Notes: a model not told the origin generated them from the letters alone. A DNA stretch of 64,000 nt from Actinopolymorpha pittospori (GCF_014873875.1 NZ_JADBEM010000001.1:7068001-7132000), one strand, 5' to 3'; positions 27,000 to 36,064 are shown, counted from the stretch's first letter. Translations and numbers: made by a program.

Positions 27000-27133
27000 A
27001 CGGGATCGACGGCTACGAGCTTTCGAACCTCGGGCAGCGCGAGGCGCTGGAGGACGCCGTGCAGGCGATCTGCGAGGACATGTGCCAGACCGGCCGGGCG
27101 GGGATCTACTCCGGGGACGGGCAGTGGCGTGGC
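27000..27133 (+). pseudogene. unknown gene, fragment interrupted by IS481
   Basis: The frame GIDGYELSNLGQREALEDAV then ICEDMCQTGRAGIYSGDGQW ends at the IS481 boundary. It resumes at 28284 as DKLLAPMLQGS. The joined sequence parallels the paralogue at 46137 (TGRAGIYGGDGRWRG, then DDRLLAPMLQGSDRV). Function unknown. Confidence 0.6.
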
Positions 27134-28283
27134 TAGGCCCTTGCTGTTCACGGGTTGAGGTGACACCTCGCTGGTCTGGGCGGGGTCACGGGTGGGAGCC
27201 TCTGGTTGCTCTCTTCGACCAGGAAGGATCCCTCATCCCGTGACCCCTGCTCATATCATCCATGGTCGCCGTGTGCGGTTGATCGAGTACGCCGCCCAGG
27301 TCGGCGTGGCTCAGGCGTGTCGGGTGTTTGGTGTGTCTCGCCAGACCTACTACCGGTGGGTGCGCCGGGCCGAGCAGTACGGCCTGGCCGCGTTGATGCC
27401 CAAGCCCCGCCGCTCCCCACTGCAACCGAACGCGATGTCCGCCCAGGAAGTCTCGGCCATCCTCGCGGTGGCGGTGGCCCACCCGACCCTGGGCGCACGG
27501 CAGCCGCTGCGGCACCTGGCCGCCCAGGGTGTGCACCGCTCCGCCTCAGGGGTGCAGAAAGTGCTGGCCCGCCACCATCTGGCCACCCGACGCCAGCGGG
27601 TCGCCGCGCTGGCATCGATCACCGCCGCCACGACCGGGCTGGTCACCGACGCCGCCAAGGACGGCCCGTTCGGCTTCTGCCAGTACGCCTCCCGCCCCGG
27701 CCAGGTCGTGGCGCTGGACACCTTCTACGTCGGCAAACTCAAAGGCGTCGGCGCGATCTGGCAGCTCACCGCGGTCGATGTCGCCACCCGCTGGGCCGTC
27801 GTGGCGTTGATCGTCGGTGACAAGAACACCCAGGCCACCAAGGCGTTCATCGACCACCTCCGCACCGCCCTGCGCAAGGTCGGAGTGAGATTGGACGGGG
27901 TGCTCACCGACAACGGGCCCGAGTTCACCGGCGTCGCCTTCCGTGACCACCTCGCCGGGCTGAACATCCACCATCACCGCATCCCGCCCCGATCCCCGAA
28001 CCACAACGCGGTCTGCGAACGGTTCCAAGGCACCGTCCTGGCCGAGTTCTACCGACCGTTCTTCCACCGCGCCCGCATCGACCGCTTGGCCGACCTCGAC
28101 ACCGGGCTCCAGGCATGGGTGGATGACTACAACCGCCACCGACCCAACCACGGCCACTACATGAACGGGCGCACCCCAGCCCAAACCCTCCGACAGACCA
28201 AACGAACAATGCGCAAGACTGCCGCCTAACAACACAACCCGAGGCAACCACCTGTCACCTCAACCCGTAGGCAGCAAGGGCTA
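27134..28283 (+). mobile_element. IS481-family element
   Basis: Long imperfect inverted ends (TAGGCCCTTGCTGTTCACGG and TAGCCCTTGCTGCCTACGGG, both continuing TTGAGGTGACA) enclose one transposase gene. It is inserted into the gene fragment at 27000-27133. Confidence 0.8.
27240..28229 (+). CDS. IS481-family transposase
   Basis: The 329-residue protein starts at GTG 27240 (AGGAAGGA upstream). It has an N-terminal HTH (VAQACRVFGVSRQTYYRWVR) and an rve-type DDE core with VVALDTFYVGKLKGVGAIWQ, LDGVLTDNGPEFTG and SPNHNAVCERFQGTVLAEFY. No lesion is visible; probably functional. Confidence 0.93.
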   Translation: MTPAHIIHGRRVRLIEYAAQVGVAQACRVFGVSRQTYYRWVRRAEQYGLAALMPKPRRSPLQPNAMSAQEVSAILAVAVAHPTLGARQPLRHLAAQGVHRSASGVQKVLARHHLATRRQRVAALASITAATTGLVTDAAKDGPFGFCQYASRPGQVVALDTFYVGKLKGVGAIWQLTAVDVATRWAVVALIVGDKNTQATKAFIDHLRTALRKVGVRLDGVLTDNGPEFTGVAFRDHLAGLNIHHHRIPPRSPNHNAVCERFQGTVLAEFYRPFFHRARIDRLADLDTGLQAWVDDYNRHRPNHGHYMNGRTPAQTLRQTKRTMRKTAA

Positions 28284-28696
28284 GGCGGGGGACAAGCTGC
28301 TGGCGCCGATGCTGCAGGGGTCCGGACCGGGTGCACCGTGGTGAGCGTGTTGACAGCGCTGACACGATCGTCTTCGCCGGCAAGGGGGCAACCAGCGGTT
28401 CCAGGACGAACGTCTGCCGGATCTCCTGGATCATCCGTCCATACCACCAGCGCTCGGGGCCGTCTGCGTGGTGGAGTAACCGACGGAGTGTGTGAAGACA
28501 CGCTCACGGGTGTTTAGGTGAGGCCGCCGGCATCGTGGGCAAAAGCGCCCTGTGTGGGCAGAAGCGCCCGCCTCTGCCAGCGTTGGCGGCGGGCGCCCTC
28601 TGCCCCACCGGACCCTCGAGCGTCTGTCACTCCGCTTGAGGGCCCACGCCTGCGCAGGTGGCCGACCCCCCGTCGTCTCCTGTCGCGCACAAAGAA

Positions 28697-28736
28697 GGAT
28701 GCCCCGGTCTCCTCAACCGAGGAGACCGGGGCATCC
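28697..28736. terminator. perfect 18-bp hairpin with 4-nt loop
   Basis: GGATGCCCCGGTCTCCTC and its exact complement are separated by AACC. This is a terminator-like structure without a T-tract, typical in form for actinobacteria. No gene on either side clearly owns it. Confidence 0.6.
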
Positions 28737-28795
28737 CTTCTCACGTGGACACCTGTCAGGCTACCCACCGACCACGCCCGACTTCAGCCAATGGT

Positions 28796-28843
28796 GGCGG
28801 CCGGTGTGCGTCGCTGTCTTGGAGGACGCGCACACCGGCCGCC
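28796..28843. terminator. GC-rich 15-bp hairpin
   Basis: GGCGGCCGGTGTGCG pairs with CGCACACCGGCCGCC across a loop of about 18 nt. It is similar in form to the hairpin 60 nt upstream. Confidence 0.5.
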
Positions 28844-29065
28844 TACGAAACGGTGCGGGATGCGCTAGGGGGTCAACAAGCCCAGGCGCGTCGGACGAGT
28901 CCGCACCGCTTGCGGACTGACCTGGCTCCATACAACGCTCACGCCAAGGGGAGCGCCCAGATCAGCCGTCTCTGGATCCACCGAGGGGTTCTGTCCTCAC
29001 CCACACCATAGGCCTCCGGCACCCGTGCGCGACAGGTGAGGATAGGACCTCCGCGAGAAGGACTT

Positions 29066-29128
29066 ATGGCCGAGATCGACACGGCGGAGCGACCGATCTC
29101 ACACGACATCCACGCGAGCCCATACTGA
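29066..29128 (+). CDS. 20-codon ORF with a strong ribosome binding site
   Basis: ATG at 29066 is preceded by GAGAAGGACTT and encodes MAEIDTAERPISHDIHASPY before TGA. It could be a genuine short peptide or the preserved start of a deleted gene. No similarity is recognised. Confidence 0.3.
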   Translation: MAEIDTAERPISHDIHASPY

Positions 29129-29310
29129 GCTACTGGACCCGGGAGTTTCGTTACGCGGGTCGAGCAGGGCCTCGTGGGCGTTGAGGGGGCGATTGGACGA
29201 CAGCACCTGAAATCCGGAGGCACCGCCTTCATCCCAGGCTAGGAAGGCCAGGCGCTCCGTGGCCAGCAAGAGTTCGTCAGACCAGGTATGCGTAAGAGTA
29301 ATGGCTCGGC

Positions 29311-29440
29311 GACGCCTCGCTCGGCTACACCCAGTCGGCGGTGTCCCGCCAGGTCGCCTCACTCGACCGCGCGGGCGGCACTCCCCTGCTGGAACGCCAC
29401 CACAACGGAGTACGCACGACGCCAGCGGGGCAAGGCCGCG
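29311..29440 (+). pseudogene. LysR-family regulator, HTH fragment
   Basis: LGYTQSAVSRQVASLDRAGG, then LLERHHNGVRTTPAG, is the recognition helix region of LysR regulators. Both ends are lost; the 3' side runs into IS256-B. Confidence 0.7.
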
Positions 29441-29471
29441 GTAGTCAGGGCAGGCGTGGTCAGGGCAGGCG

Positions 29472-30108
29472 GGCCGGTTCGCGACCTGCCCGTCCCTGAT
29501 CTTGACGTTGATAGCATCGATGAACACGACCGGATACACCCGGTCCAGCGGCCGGTTCTGCCACTCGGCCATGCCGTCCATCACCTTGTCGGTGATGGTG
29601 GAGATCGTCTGCTTCGACACCTCAGCCCCGTAGACCTCAGCCAGGTGCGCAGCGATCTCGCCGTGGGTCAGGCCCTTGGCCGACAACGACAACACCATGT
29701 CGTCGACCCCCGTCAGGCGCCGCTGCCGCTTACGTACGATCTGCGGCTCGAACGTGCCCACCGCGTCTCGCGGAACCCGAACCTCAACCGGGCCGACATC
29801 GGTCAGCACCGTCTTGGTCCGGCTGCCGTTACGCGTGTTCCCGTTGCCACGACCAGCCGGATCGTGCTTGTCATAGCCGACGTGGTCGGTGATCTCACCA
29901 TCCAGCGCGGACTCCAGGACCCGCTTCGTCAGCTGCTGCAGCAGCCCACCCTCGCCGGTCAGCTTCAGCCCGTCACCACGAGCCCGATCGACCAGCATCG
30001 CAATCAACTGCTCATCCGTGACCGCACTACCCACCGACCCACCGGCCGGCTCCTGCTCCGAAGTGGTCTCCATCGTCTGATCGGTCGATCAGCCGTTATT
30101 TGTACAGT
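29472..30108 (-). pseudogene. IS256-family element B, truncated
   Basis: The first half of the IS256-A transposase (start 30073, to IRDGQVANRP) and its upstream inverted end (GATCAGCCGTTATTTGTACA, to 30108) are present. They are in inverted orientation and near-identical to 20411-21058. Everything after the second Asp region is missing. The open frame runs on to 29099 with an unrelated tail (ERLAFLAWDEGGASGFQVLS). Confidence 0.88.
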
Positions 30109-31152
30109 CCCGCAGAGCCGGCCGCCGGCCACGGTGAGGAAGCGCCGGCAGCCGGCGAGCTCGAGCCGGTGGTCGGTGTCGAGGGCGCGGAGCCTGCGGT
30201 CGTGTCGCCACTGGTCGGCGCGCGGCCGATGCGCGTGTCCGCGGAGGTGCTCCACGCCGACGATCCCGCGGCCGCGCTCGCGGCCCGGTTCCTCCTCCGC
30301 CACCCCAAAGGCACCCGCCGCGTCTACGCCACCGACCTGACCGAGTGGTTCACCTTCTGCCGCGCCCTCGGCGCCCAACCCCTACACGCCAAGCTCGACC
30401 ACGCCGACGCCTACGCCCTCCACCTCAAAGAAACCCCGCAGCCCAGCGGCCGACCCCTCGCCCCCAGTACCGTGCAGCGCAAACTCTCCGCCGCCTCAAG
30501 CTTCTACCGCTACGCCGTCGAAACCCGCATACTCACCGAATCCCCATTCCTCGGCGTCGCCCGCCCCAAGCCACCCAAGGACTCCCCGACCATCGGACTG
30601 GACAAGGCCGAGATGCGCCGCCTCCGCGCCGCGGCGATCGCTGATGGCCCCCGCTCCGCCGCGCTGATCCAGCTGCTACTCGCCAACGGACTCCGCATCA
30701 CCGAGGCGCTCGCCGCCGACGCCGACCAACTCAGCTGGGACCGCGGCCACCGCACCCTCCAACTGACCCGCAAAGGCGGCCTCATCACCCGGGCCCCACT
30801 CGCCCCGCCCACCGCCAGGGCCATCGAGCACTACCTTGCCGGCCGCACCACCGGCCCCATCTTCATCACCACCAGCGGCCGCCGCCTCGACCGGCACGCC
30901 GCGTACCGGATCATCGGTCGCCTGGCTCGCCAGGCCGAGATCCCCGCCGCCGACGCCATCTCCCCCCACAGCCTGCGGCACAGCTTCGCCACCGCCGCCC
31001 TCGATGCCGGCGTCGAACTCCGCGACGTCCAAGACGCCCTCGGTCACGCCGACCCGCGCACCACCCGCCGCTACGACCGCTCCCGCCACAACCTCGACCG
31101 CCACGCCACCTACACCGTCACCGCACTCCTGGCCGACAACCAGGACGTCTGA
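30100..31152 (+). CDS. tyrosine recombinase (XerC/XerD-like)
   Basis: It has an N-terminal core-binding domain (RRVYATDLTEWFTFCRALGA, STVQRKLSAASSFYRYAVET). The catalytic domain carries Arg in NGLRITEALAADADQL, HxxR in SPHSLRHSFATAALD, LGHADPRTT and the nucleophile in RRYDRSRHNLDRHATY. All catalytic residues are present. The open frame begins inside the IS256-B end, so the native N-terminus is replaced; ATG 30229 (MRVSAEVLHADD) is a plausible usable start. An AGTTCGCA repeat cluster lies about 110 bp downstream and may be its site. Confidence 0.9.
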   Translation: MYSPAEPAAGHGEEAPAAGELEPVVGVEGAEPAVVSPLVGARPMRVSAEVLHADDPAAALAARFLLRHPKGTRRVYATDLTEWFTFCRALGAQPLHAKLDHADAYALHLKETPQPSGRPLAPSTVQRKLSAASSFYRYAVETRILTESPFLGVARPKPPKDSPTIGLDKAEMRRLRAAAIADGPRSAALIQLLLANGLRITEALAADADQLSWDRGHRTLQLTRKGGLITRAPLAPPTARAIEHYLAGRTTGPIFITTSGRRLDRHAAYRIIGRLARQAEIPAADAISPHSLRHSFATAALDAGVELRDVQDALGHADPRTTRRYDRSRHNLDRHATYTVTALLADNQDV

Positions 31153-31264
31153 AGGGACAAGTCGGTGTGCGATCGCACGCCCGATCCGCCACGCCGAGCT
31201 GGTTGAGAAGTGTGGGCGCCCCCTCTTTCACGAGAAGGGTTTGCTCCGACGCCCACTTGGGTAT

Positions 31265-31350
31265 AGTTCGCAGCCCTGCGAACTAAGTCGAGGGCGAACC
31301 GCAGGTCAGGCCAGTTAGTTCGCAAGTTCGCATAGTTCGCATAGTTCGCA
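31265..31350. repeat. AGTTCGCA repeat cluster
   Basis: AGTTCGCA occurs at 31265-31272, 31317-31324, 31325-31332, 31334-31341 and 31343-31350, with an inverted copy TGCGAACT at 31277-31284. The last four are tandem with 8-9 bp spacing. This is iteron- or recombination-site-like, directly downstream of a tyrosine recombinase gene. Confidence 0.8.
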
Positions 31351-31491
31351 AGCTGAGGACGCGGCGGCCCGCCGGCTAGTCGAAGAGGCGGCGAAGTGGA
31401 AGCTACCGGCAGGCGCTACGCACCTGGAAGAGCCATTCTCTGGCAAGGGTCCCGACGGAGCTGGTGTGATGTACGGACCGGGAACCCTCGA

Positions 31492-32001
31492 TCACCTGCG
31501 TTCCCCGTCGCCGTGCGCGCCGCGCCTCCGCAGTGCGGCTCCGAGGGAGTCGCCTAGTGTCCACAGCGAGGCGCTTATCAGCACAAGGTCCTTGAGCAGG
31601 AACTGGCCGGGCACTACCGAAAGCACGAGGAGTCCGGACGGCACGGTCACTCCGGGCGTGGTGAACAGGAAGCTCAGCGTGCTGAGGAACAGCAGCACGC
31701 CCATCACGCTGCCGATGATCGAGATCCGCGGCCACAGCGGCCGGATGGCGATGAGCAGCGCGGCGACGATCTCCAGGCTGCCGAGCACGGCGGCGAAGGT
31801 ACGCACGCTGAGGATGCTGTAAAGCCAGCTGAAGATCGGGCTGTTCGCGATGAGCGGCTGTATGGCGGCGGCTTCGTACCCCGTGAACTTTTGCGCACCG
31901 ATCCAGGCGATCACGACAACCAGCGTGTACCTGACGAGATACCGGCCGGCAGTAGCCACCGGGTGTTCCGTCGTCCTGGCCAGCTGTTCGATTCGAGCCA
32001 T
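31492..32001 (-). CDS. DUF417 membrane protein (YkgB/RclC-like)
   Basis: The 169-residue protein has four hydrophobic segments (YTLVVVIAWIGAQKFTGYEA, TFAAVLGSLEIVAALLIAI, IIGSVMGVLLFLSTLSFLFT, FLLKDLVLISASLWTL). It also has the DUF417 signature around FTGYEAAAIQPLIANSPIFS. In Escherichia coli a homologue belongs to the reactive-chlorine response; here the role is inferred only. ATG 32001 is preferred over TTG 32007. Confidence 0.85.
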   Translation of the reverse strand: MARIEQLARTTEHPVATAGRYLVRYTLVVVIAWIGAQKFTGYEAAAIQPLIANSPIFSWLYSILSVRTFAAVLGSLEIVAALLIAIRPLWPRISIIGSVMGVLLFLSTLSFLFTTPGVTVPSGLLVLSVVPGQFLLKDLVLISASLWTLGDSLGAALRRRGAHGDGERR

Positions 32002-32369
32002 GGCCAATCCGTCCCCCTTTATGCATTAGGTGGACAAAGAATTTGATCTATAGCATTCAGCGGTATTGCCAATACTCCGGTGGCCCGCGCCGCGGGCAGC
32101 TGCCGCTCGTGTGGCGGCGCAGTGCCGCTGCCGCACTCATGGAGTGTCTCCACCGTGACCCCCAACGCAGGCACCGGATCGGGCTGTCCGGCTGTCAGAT
32201 CGGCTACCGGCAGGCCCCAACATGGACGCTACCCGGAATGGGCCGCCAGGTCGCGAAGTGGCACTGGACGCTGCGCGTGGTACCGCGCTGTGCTGGAGGC
32301 CAAGTGTCAATGGCCATGGACACCAAGTCCGAACCAGACCGCCAGGCCGCCTTCAACCAGCTCGGAACC
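32002..32369. other. no gene recognised
   Basis: This lies between the DUF417 start and the IS3 end. It probably includes the DUF417 promoter near 32010-32080. No other structure was seen. Confidence 0.4.
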
Positions 32370-32402
32370 TGTCAACCTTTCTGAGACACGTTCTTGAAGC
32401 AA

Positions 32403-33013
32403 TTACTGAGTCGGTTCTTCCTTGTCCTGGGGTTTGTTGATCCATGCCGCGGCGGGCAGTTTCGGTGGCTGGGGTGGCTTGCGGACGAATCGTTCGGGGT
32501 GTGCTGCGTGGGCGGCATCGAGGACCCGACTGCGGGCCTCGCGGACGGTGTGAGCACGGCCGTGGTGGACGTCTGCGGGGGTGTGTAGGCCGATCCCGGA
32601 GTGGCGGTGTTCGTGGGCGTACCAGCCGAAGAACCGGTCACAGAACACGCGGGCGTCCTCGATGCAGCCGAACCGGTCGGGGAAGTCGGGCCGGTACTTC
32701 AGGGTCTTGAACTGCGCCTCGGAGTAGGGGTTGTCGTTGGAGCAGTGTGGCCGGCTGTGGCTCTTGGTGACCCCCAGGTCGGCGAGCAGGAACGCGACCG
32801 GTTTGGAGGCCATCGAGGGGCCCCGGTCGGCGTGCAAGGTGAGCTGGTTGCGGTCGACCTGCTGCTTGCGGACCGTCTCGGCGATCAGCCGCTCGGCCAG
32901 GGTCGCGGACTCTGCGGAGGCCACCATCCAGCCGACCGGGTAGCGGGAGAAGATGTCCAGGATCACGTACAGGTAGTAGTAGGTCCACTTCGCCGGGCCT
33001 GCCAGCTTGGTGA
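32403..33013 (-). CDS. IS3-family transposase OrfB, 3' exon
   Basis: It encodes ITKLAGPAKWTYYYLYVILD onward, with the second Asp in LHADRGPSMASKPVAFLLA and the Glu in NDNPYSEAQFKTLKYRPDFP. Joined to the 5' exon (442 nt + 611 nt = 1053 nt) it forms exactly 351 codons. The C-terminal tail is basic and Pro-rich. Confidence 0.92.
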
Positions 33014-33053
33014 GTCGGGTGGCCCCGAGGAGTTTCACCCCGGGGCTCCCACA

Positions 33054-33087
33054 GAACGGAGCGTGAACCTCTCGGCTCACTCCGCTC
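33054..33087 (-). ncRNA. group II intron domain V (lineage A, copy 2)
   Basis: This is the same 34-nt hairpin with GAGA tetraloop as at 1217-1250. Confidence 0.9.
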
Positions 33088-33090
33088 TTC

Positions 33091-34536
33091 TCATCGATAC
33101 CCAGACGACATGCGCTCCCATGACCAGTGCCTGAACAGCCCCGGATCTCGATCGACGATCCCGGACCACCAGCGCCACAGGCGTTTCCAGGCACGCAACC
33201 GCTTGTACTTCCGTCGCGCCCATCGCATCAGGTAGGTGTTGATGCGTCGTAGCAGGGGATATATCTCCGACCTGTTGTATCGGCCGTAGTAGTTCATCCA
33301 GCCCGCCACGATCGGGTTGATCTGTTTGGCCAGTTCGTTCAGGTCTGTTCCTGTGCGCAGGTGGAGCCGCCAAGAGCGGACCACCCCTCCCATTGCCTTG
33401 AGAGCTTTCGGGCTGACCGCAGGCGTGAATCTGACGTGCATTCGCCCGTCCTTGCCTTTCAACGATCGTGCCCGGAACTCGTACCCCAGAAAGACGAACG
33501 AGGTGTGTTCATGATCGCCTCGCCGACTCTCGTCCTTGCAGTACGCAATCTTGGTCTTGTCCGGATGCAGCCGGACGCCGACCTGTTCCGTCCGCTCTTT
33601 CAGCGCGGCCAGGACCGTTTCGGCCTGCCGCTTGGTGGCACAGTGCACGATTGCGTCGTCGGCATAACGTTCGAACTCCACCGTCGGGAATTCGCGCGCC
33701 AGCCACGTGTCGAATGCATAGTGCATGAACAGATTGGCGAGCACCGGCGAGACCGCTGACCCTTGCGGGGTTCCTCGGTCTCGCTCGATCACGGCTCCGT
33801 CGTGGGTCTGCATCGGCGCGGCCACCCACCGCTGCTCCTGGGTGATGTTGGCCCGCACCGCCTTGACCATCAGTTCCCACGGCACCGTATCGAAGAATTT
33901 CTGAAGATCGAGGTCGATCACCCAGCTTTTCTTCCAGCACCGTTGGCGGCACGCGGCCACCGCATCCAGCGCCGACTTACCCGGCCGGTACCCGTATGAG
34001 TCGTTCACAAAGATCGACTCGGTTCGGGGCTCCAGCGTCATCGCGACCACCGTCTGCGCCACCCGGTCGGCCACCGTCGGCAACCCGAGGGTCCGGGTCC
34101 CACCGTCGGCTTTGGGGATGTCCACCTGAAGCACCGGTGGCGGAAAGTAGGTCCCCGACGACATTCGATTCCAGATCCTGTAGAGGTTGTTCCGCAGGTC
34201 CTTCTCGAAGTCCTCGATCGACTGCCCATCCACCCCGGCGGCGCCTTTGTTCGCCGCGACCCTTCGATACGCCTCCCACACTCGCTGCTTGGGAATCACA
34301 AACGACTTGCCGTCCGAACCTGACATGCCCTCTCTCGTCCTCCCGGCCCAGACAGACCACCCGGTCTGCCCTGCCAGTTGCTCAAGCGACAGGTCAACGA
34401 TGAGCCGGCCCCTTCGCTCCACCCCCATTACAGGGGCTTCTCCACTACTACGAGCCGGTCCGCCAGCCAGCGCCGCAACGGTACTCAGCATCTTCCAGCG
34501 GCAGCCTTGGATGCACTCCCTCTCGCCGCCTCCCAC
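33091..34536 (-). CDS. ltrA: group II intron reverse transcriptase/maturase, lineage A
   Basis: The full-length frame of 481 codons ends 3 nt before domain V. Reverse transcriptase with YADD (FERYADDAIVHC) and a maturase domain are intact; no endonuclease domain. Several start codons are possible: ATG 34536, MGVERRGRLIV, or MSGSDGKSFVIPKQ close to the conserved region. Sequence is identical to copy 3 in the compared protein. Confidence 0.95.
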   Translation of the reverse strand: MGGGERECIQGCRWKMLSTVAALAGGPARSSGEAPVMGVERRGRLIVDLSLEQLAGQTGWSVWAGRTREGMSGSDGKSFVIPKQRVWEAYRRVAANKGAAGVDGQSIEDFEKDLRNNLYRIWNRMSSGTYFPPPVLQVDIPKADGGTRTLGLPTVADRVAQTVVAMTLEPRTESIFVNDSYGYRPGKSALDAVAACRQRCWKKSWVIDLDLQKFFDTVPWELMVKAVRANITQEQRWVAAPMQTHDGAVIERDRGTPQGSAVSPVLANLFMHYAFDTWLAREFPTVEFERYADDAIVHCATKRQAETVLAALKERTEQVGVRLHPDKTKIAYCKDESRRGDHEHTSFVFLGYEFRARSLKGKDGRMHVRFTPAVSPKALKAMGGVVRSWRLHLRTGTDLNELAKQINPIVAGWMNYYGRYNRSEIYPLLRRINTYLMRWARRKYKRLRAWKRLWRWWSGIVDRDPGLFRHWSWERMSSGYR

Positions 34537-34949
34537 CGCTGTGGCGGCAGGTTGCGGACGGTTTCGGCGCTCGCTCTCCCACGTTCCATGCAGAAGCCGC
34601 AGACCAGGATCACGCCGCCTTCACACCGGACACCGCCTGGCCAATACTCGGGCTCCCGCCAGGCTCATCCCGAAGCTGGGACACTGCCTCGGTTTCGATG
34701 TCATCCTTGTCTTTCGGTGCCTCGTCAGCGGTTCACTCACGTTCGTCTTCCTGGTCCCCGCCTTACCCGTTTACTCGGGCCTTTTCCTCACCGCTCACCA
34801 CGATGGTCTTCAGCCAACGCAGCGTGAGGTGGCTTGACATCTCTCCCCGAAAAGCGACGCCGGAGGGCCAGCAATCCTCCATCTCCTGCACAGCACCACA
34901 TCAAGCAGCCCTGCCTACATCAGAGCCCCTCTCCGCGCTCGTGGCGCAC

Positions 34950-35391
34950 TGTCCCAACTCCACACCTGGTTCGGGCTGGCCGCGACGAGCTCGGGTTTCA
35001 CCTTCGCCGGATGGGTGGCATGCCGACGCCGGTCCCCGGTCTCGCCCCGCTCGCGCAGCAGCCGGTACATCGTGGACTCACTGGCCAGGTAGGTCCCTTC
35101 GTCCAGCAGCGTGGCGTAGACGGTGGCCGGTGCGGCGTCGGCGAACCGCTCGGAGTGCAACACCTCCAACACCGCGGCCCGCTCCGCGCCCGACAGCGCA
35201 CGCGGCTGCACCTGTGGTGCCCGCACCTGCTCGGGTTCCGGTCTCGGCGCAGCCCTGGCCTTACTAGCCGGGCGAGCTCGGTAGAAGGACGCCCGCGCCA
35301 CACCGACCGCCGCACAGCCTGCCTTGGCGCCGACCAGAGACACCAACTCGCCCACCGCATCATCGACCGCGGCCGCGATGGCCGTGCTCAT
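34950..35391 (-). CDS. IS3-family transposase OrfB, 5' exon
   Basis: It starts with ATG 35391, overlapping the OrfA stop (ATGA). It encodes the HTH_21 region (VGVARASFYRARPASKARAA, SERFADAAPATVYATLLDEG) up to VAASPNQVWSWD, whose Asp is the first DDE residue. The intron begins one base into the next codon. Without splicing the frame runs into the intron and stops at 34915. Confidence 0.92.
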
Positions 35392-35822
35392 CTCGCCGGG
35401 TCCTCCTCGGTCCCGCTGCCAGTGGCGAGCTGTTCCAGCAGCGCGGAGAGCTTTCCCTGCACCTCGATGACCCGCCGAGACGTCTCCAGCTCGGCCTGCA
35501 ACTTGGCGACCTGGGCGCGCAGCGCCGCGTTGTCTGCCTCCACCGGGTCGACCGGGGGCCGGCCACGAGTCTTACCCAGCGCCTCCAGCGCACCCTTGTC
35601 ACGCTGCTTGCGCCACTCGCTGATCAGCGAGGAGTACAAGCCCTCCCGGCGCATCAACGCGCCCCGCCCATCACGGTCCAGCCGGTCGTACTCTGCCAGG
35701 ATCCCGGCCTTGTACTTCGCCGTGTACGTCCTACGCGTGGCCCGCTCGGGCACCTGCGGATCAGGCACTTCCTCCACCCGCACAGCATTGCGCACTGGCG
35801 GCACCGCCGTCGTGACCGTCAT
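35388..35822 (-). CDS. IS3-family OrfA
   Basis: The 144-residue protein has an HTH (TYTAKYKAGILAEYDRLDRD, LYSSLISEWRKQRDKGALEA) and a C-terminal coiled coil (NAALRAQVAKLQAELETSRR). It binds the element ends and is the front part of the OrfAB fusion made by frameshifting in IS3 elements. Confidence 0.9.
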   Translation of the reverse strand: MTVTTAVPPVRNAVRVEEVPDPQVPERATRRTYTAKYKAGILAEYDRLDRDGRGALMRREGLYSSLISEWRKQRDKGALEALGKTRGRPPVDPVEADNAALRAQVAKLQAELETSRRVIEVQGKLSALLEQLATGSGTEEDPAR

Positions 35823-35875
35823 CGAACCTCTCTCCAGATCTCGCCCTCATCAGTCAGTAATTCCTACCGGACGAG

Positions 35876-35896
35876 GTGTCTCAACAGAGGTTGACA
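35876..35896 (-). repeat. IS3 left terminal inverted repeat
   Basis: GTGTCTCAACAGAGGTTGAC, then A, matches the inverted sequence at 32370-32389. Confidence 0.88.
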
Positions 35897-36064
35897 GAGA
35901 GGGGCTCTCCCACGACCACGAGAGGCACCATGATCCGGCGATCATCGCCGCCAAGAGGCGCGACTTCCGCAAGCTCGCCCACTTCATTGAAGTTGAACTG
36001 TCCCTGCTGGCACGAGTGGGGAAGCCATTCGCAGGTCACTCTCTGTGTCGCTGGGTCTCTGCTG

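Larger units (their letters stand above)
28284..29065. other. gene-poor stretch with several strong hairpins
   Basis: After the end of the IS481-interrupted fragment (to about 28330) no gene is recognised. The stretch holds a stem near 28565-28603 and the hairpins at 28697-28736 and 28796-28843. Confidence 0.5.
33014..34949 (-). mobile_element. group II intron, lineage A, copy 2 (complete, sense orientation in OrfB)
   Basis: The intron starts GTGCGCCACG at 34949 and ends ACCCGAC at 33014. The flanks read TTGGGACA / TCACCAAG. Domain V is at 33054-33087. Sense orientation with an intact frame across the junction means splicing would yield a full transposase mRNA. It is 1936 bp, one base longer than copy 3. 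Confidence 0.95.
32370..35896 (-). mobile_element. complete IS3-family element carrying a group II intron
   Basis: The terminal repeats TGTCAACCTTTCTGAGACAC (32370-32389) and TGTCAACCTCTGTTGAGACA (minus strand, from 35896) enclose OrfA, split OrfB and a 1936-bp intron. Without the intron the element is 1591 bp, normal for the family. No matching 3-bp duplication is visible outside the ends (ACC versus GAG). Confidence 0.92.

Noticed and set aside
28697..28843. Integron attC sites or CRISPR repeats
   Set aside because: The stems are perfect and unrelated in sequence to one another, no RYYYAAC/GTTRRRY boxes or regular spacers are seen, and no integrase or cas gene accompanies them.
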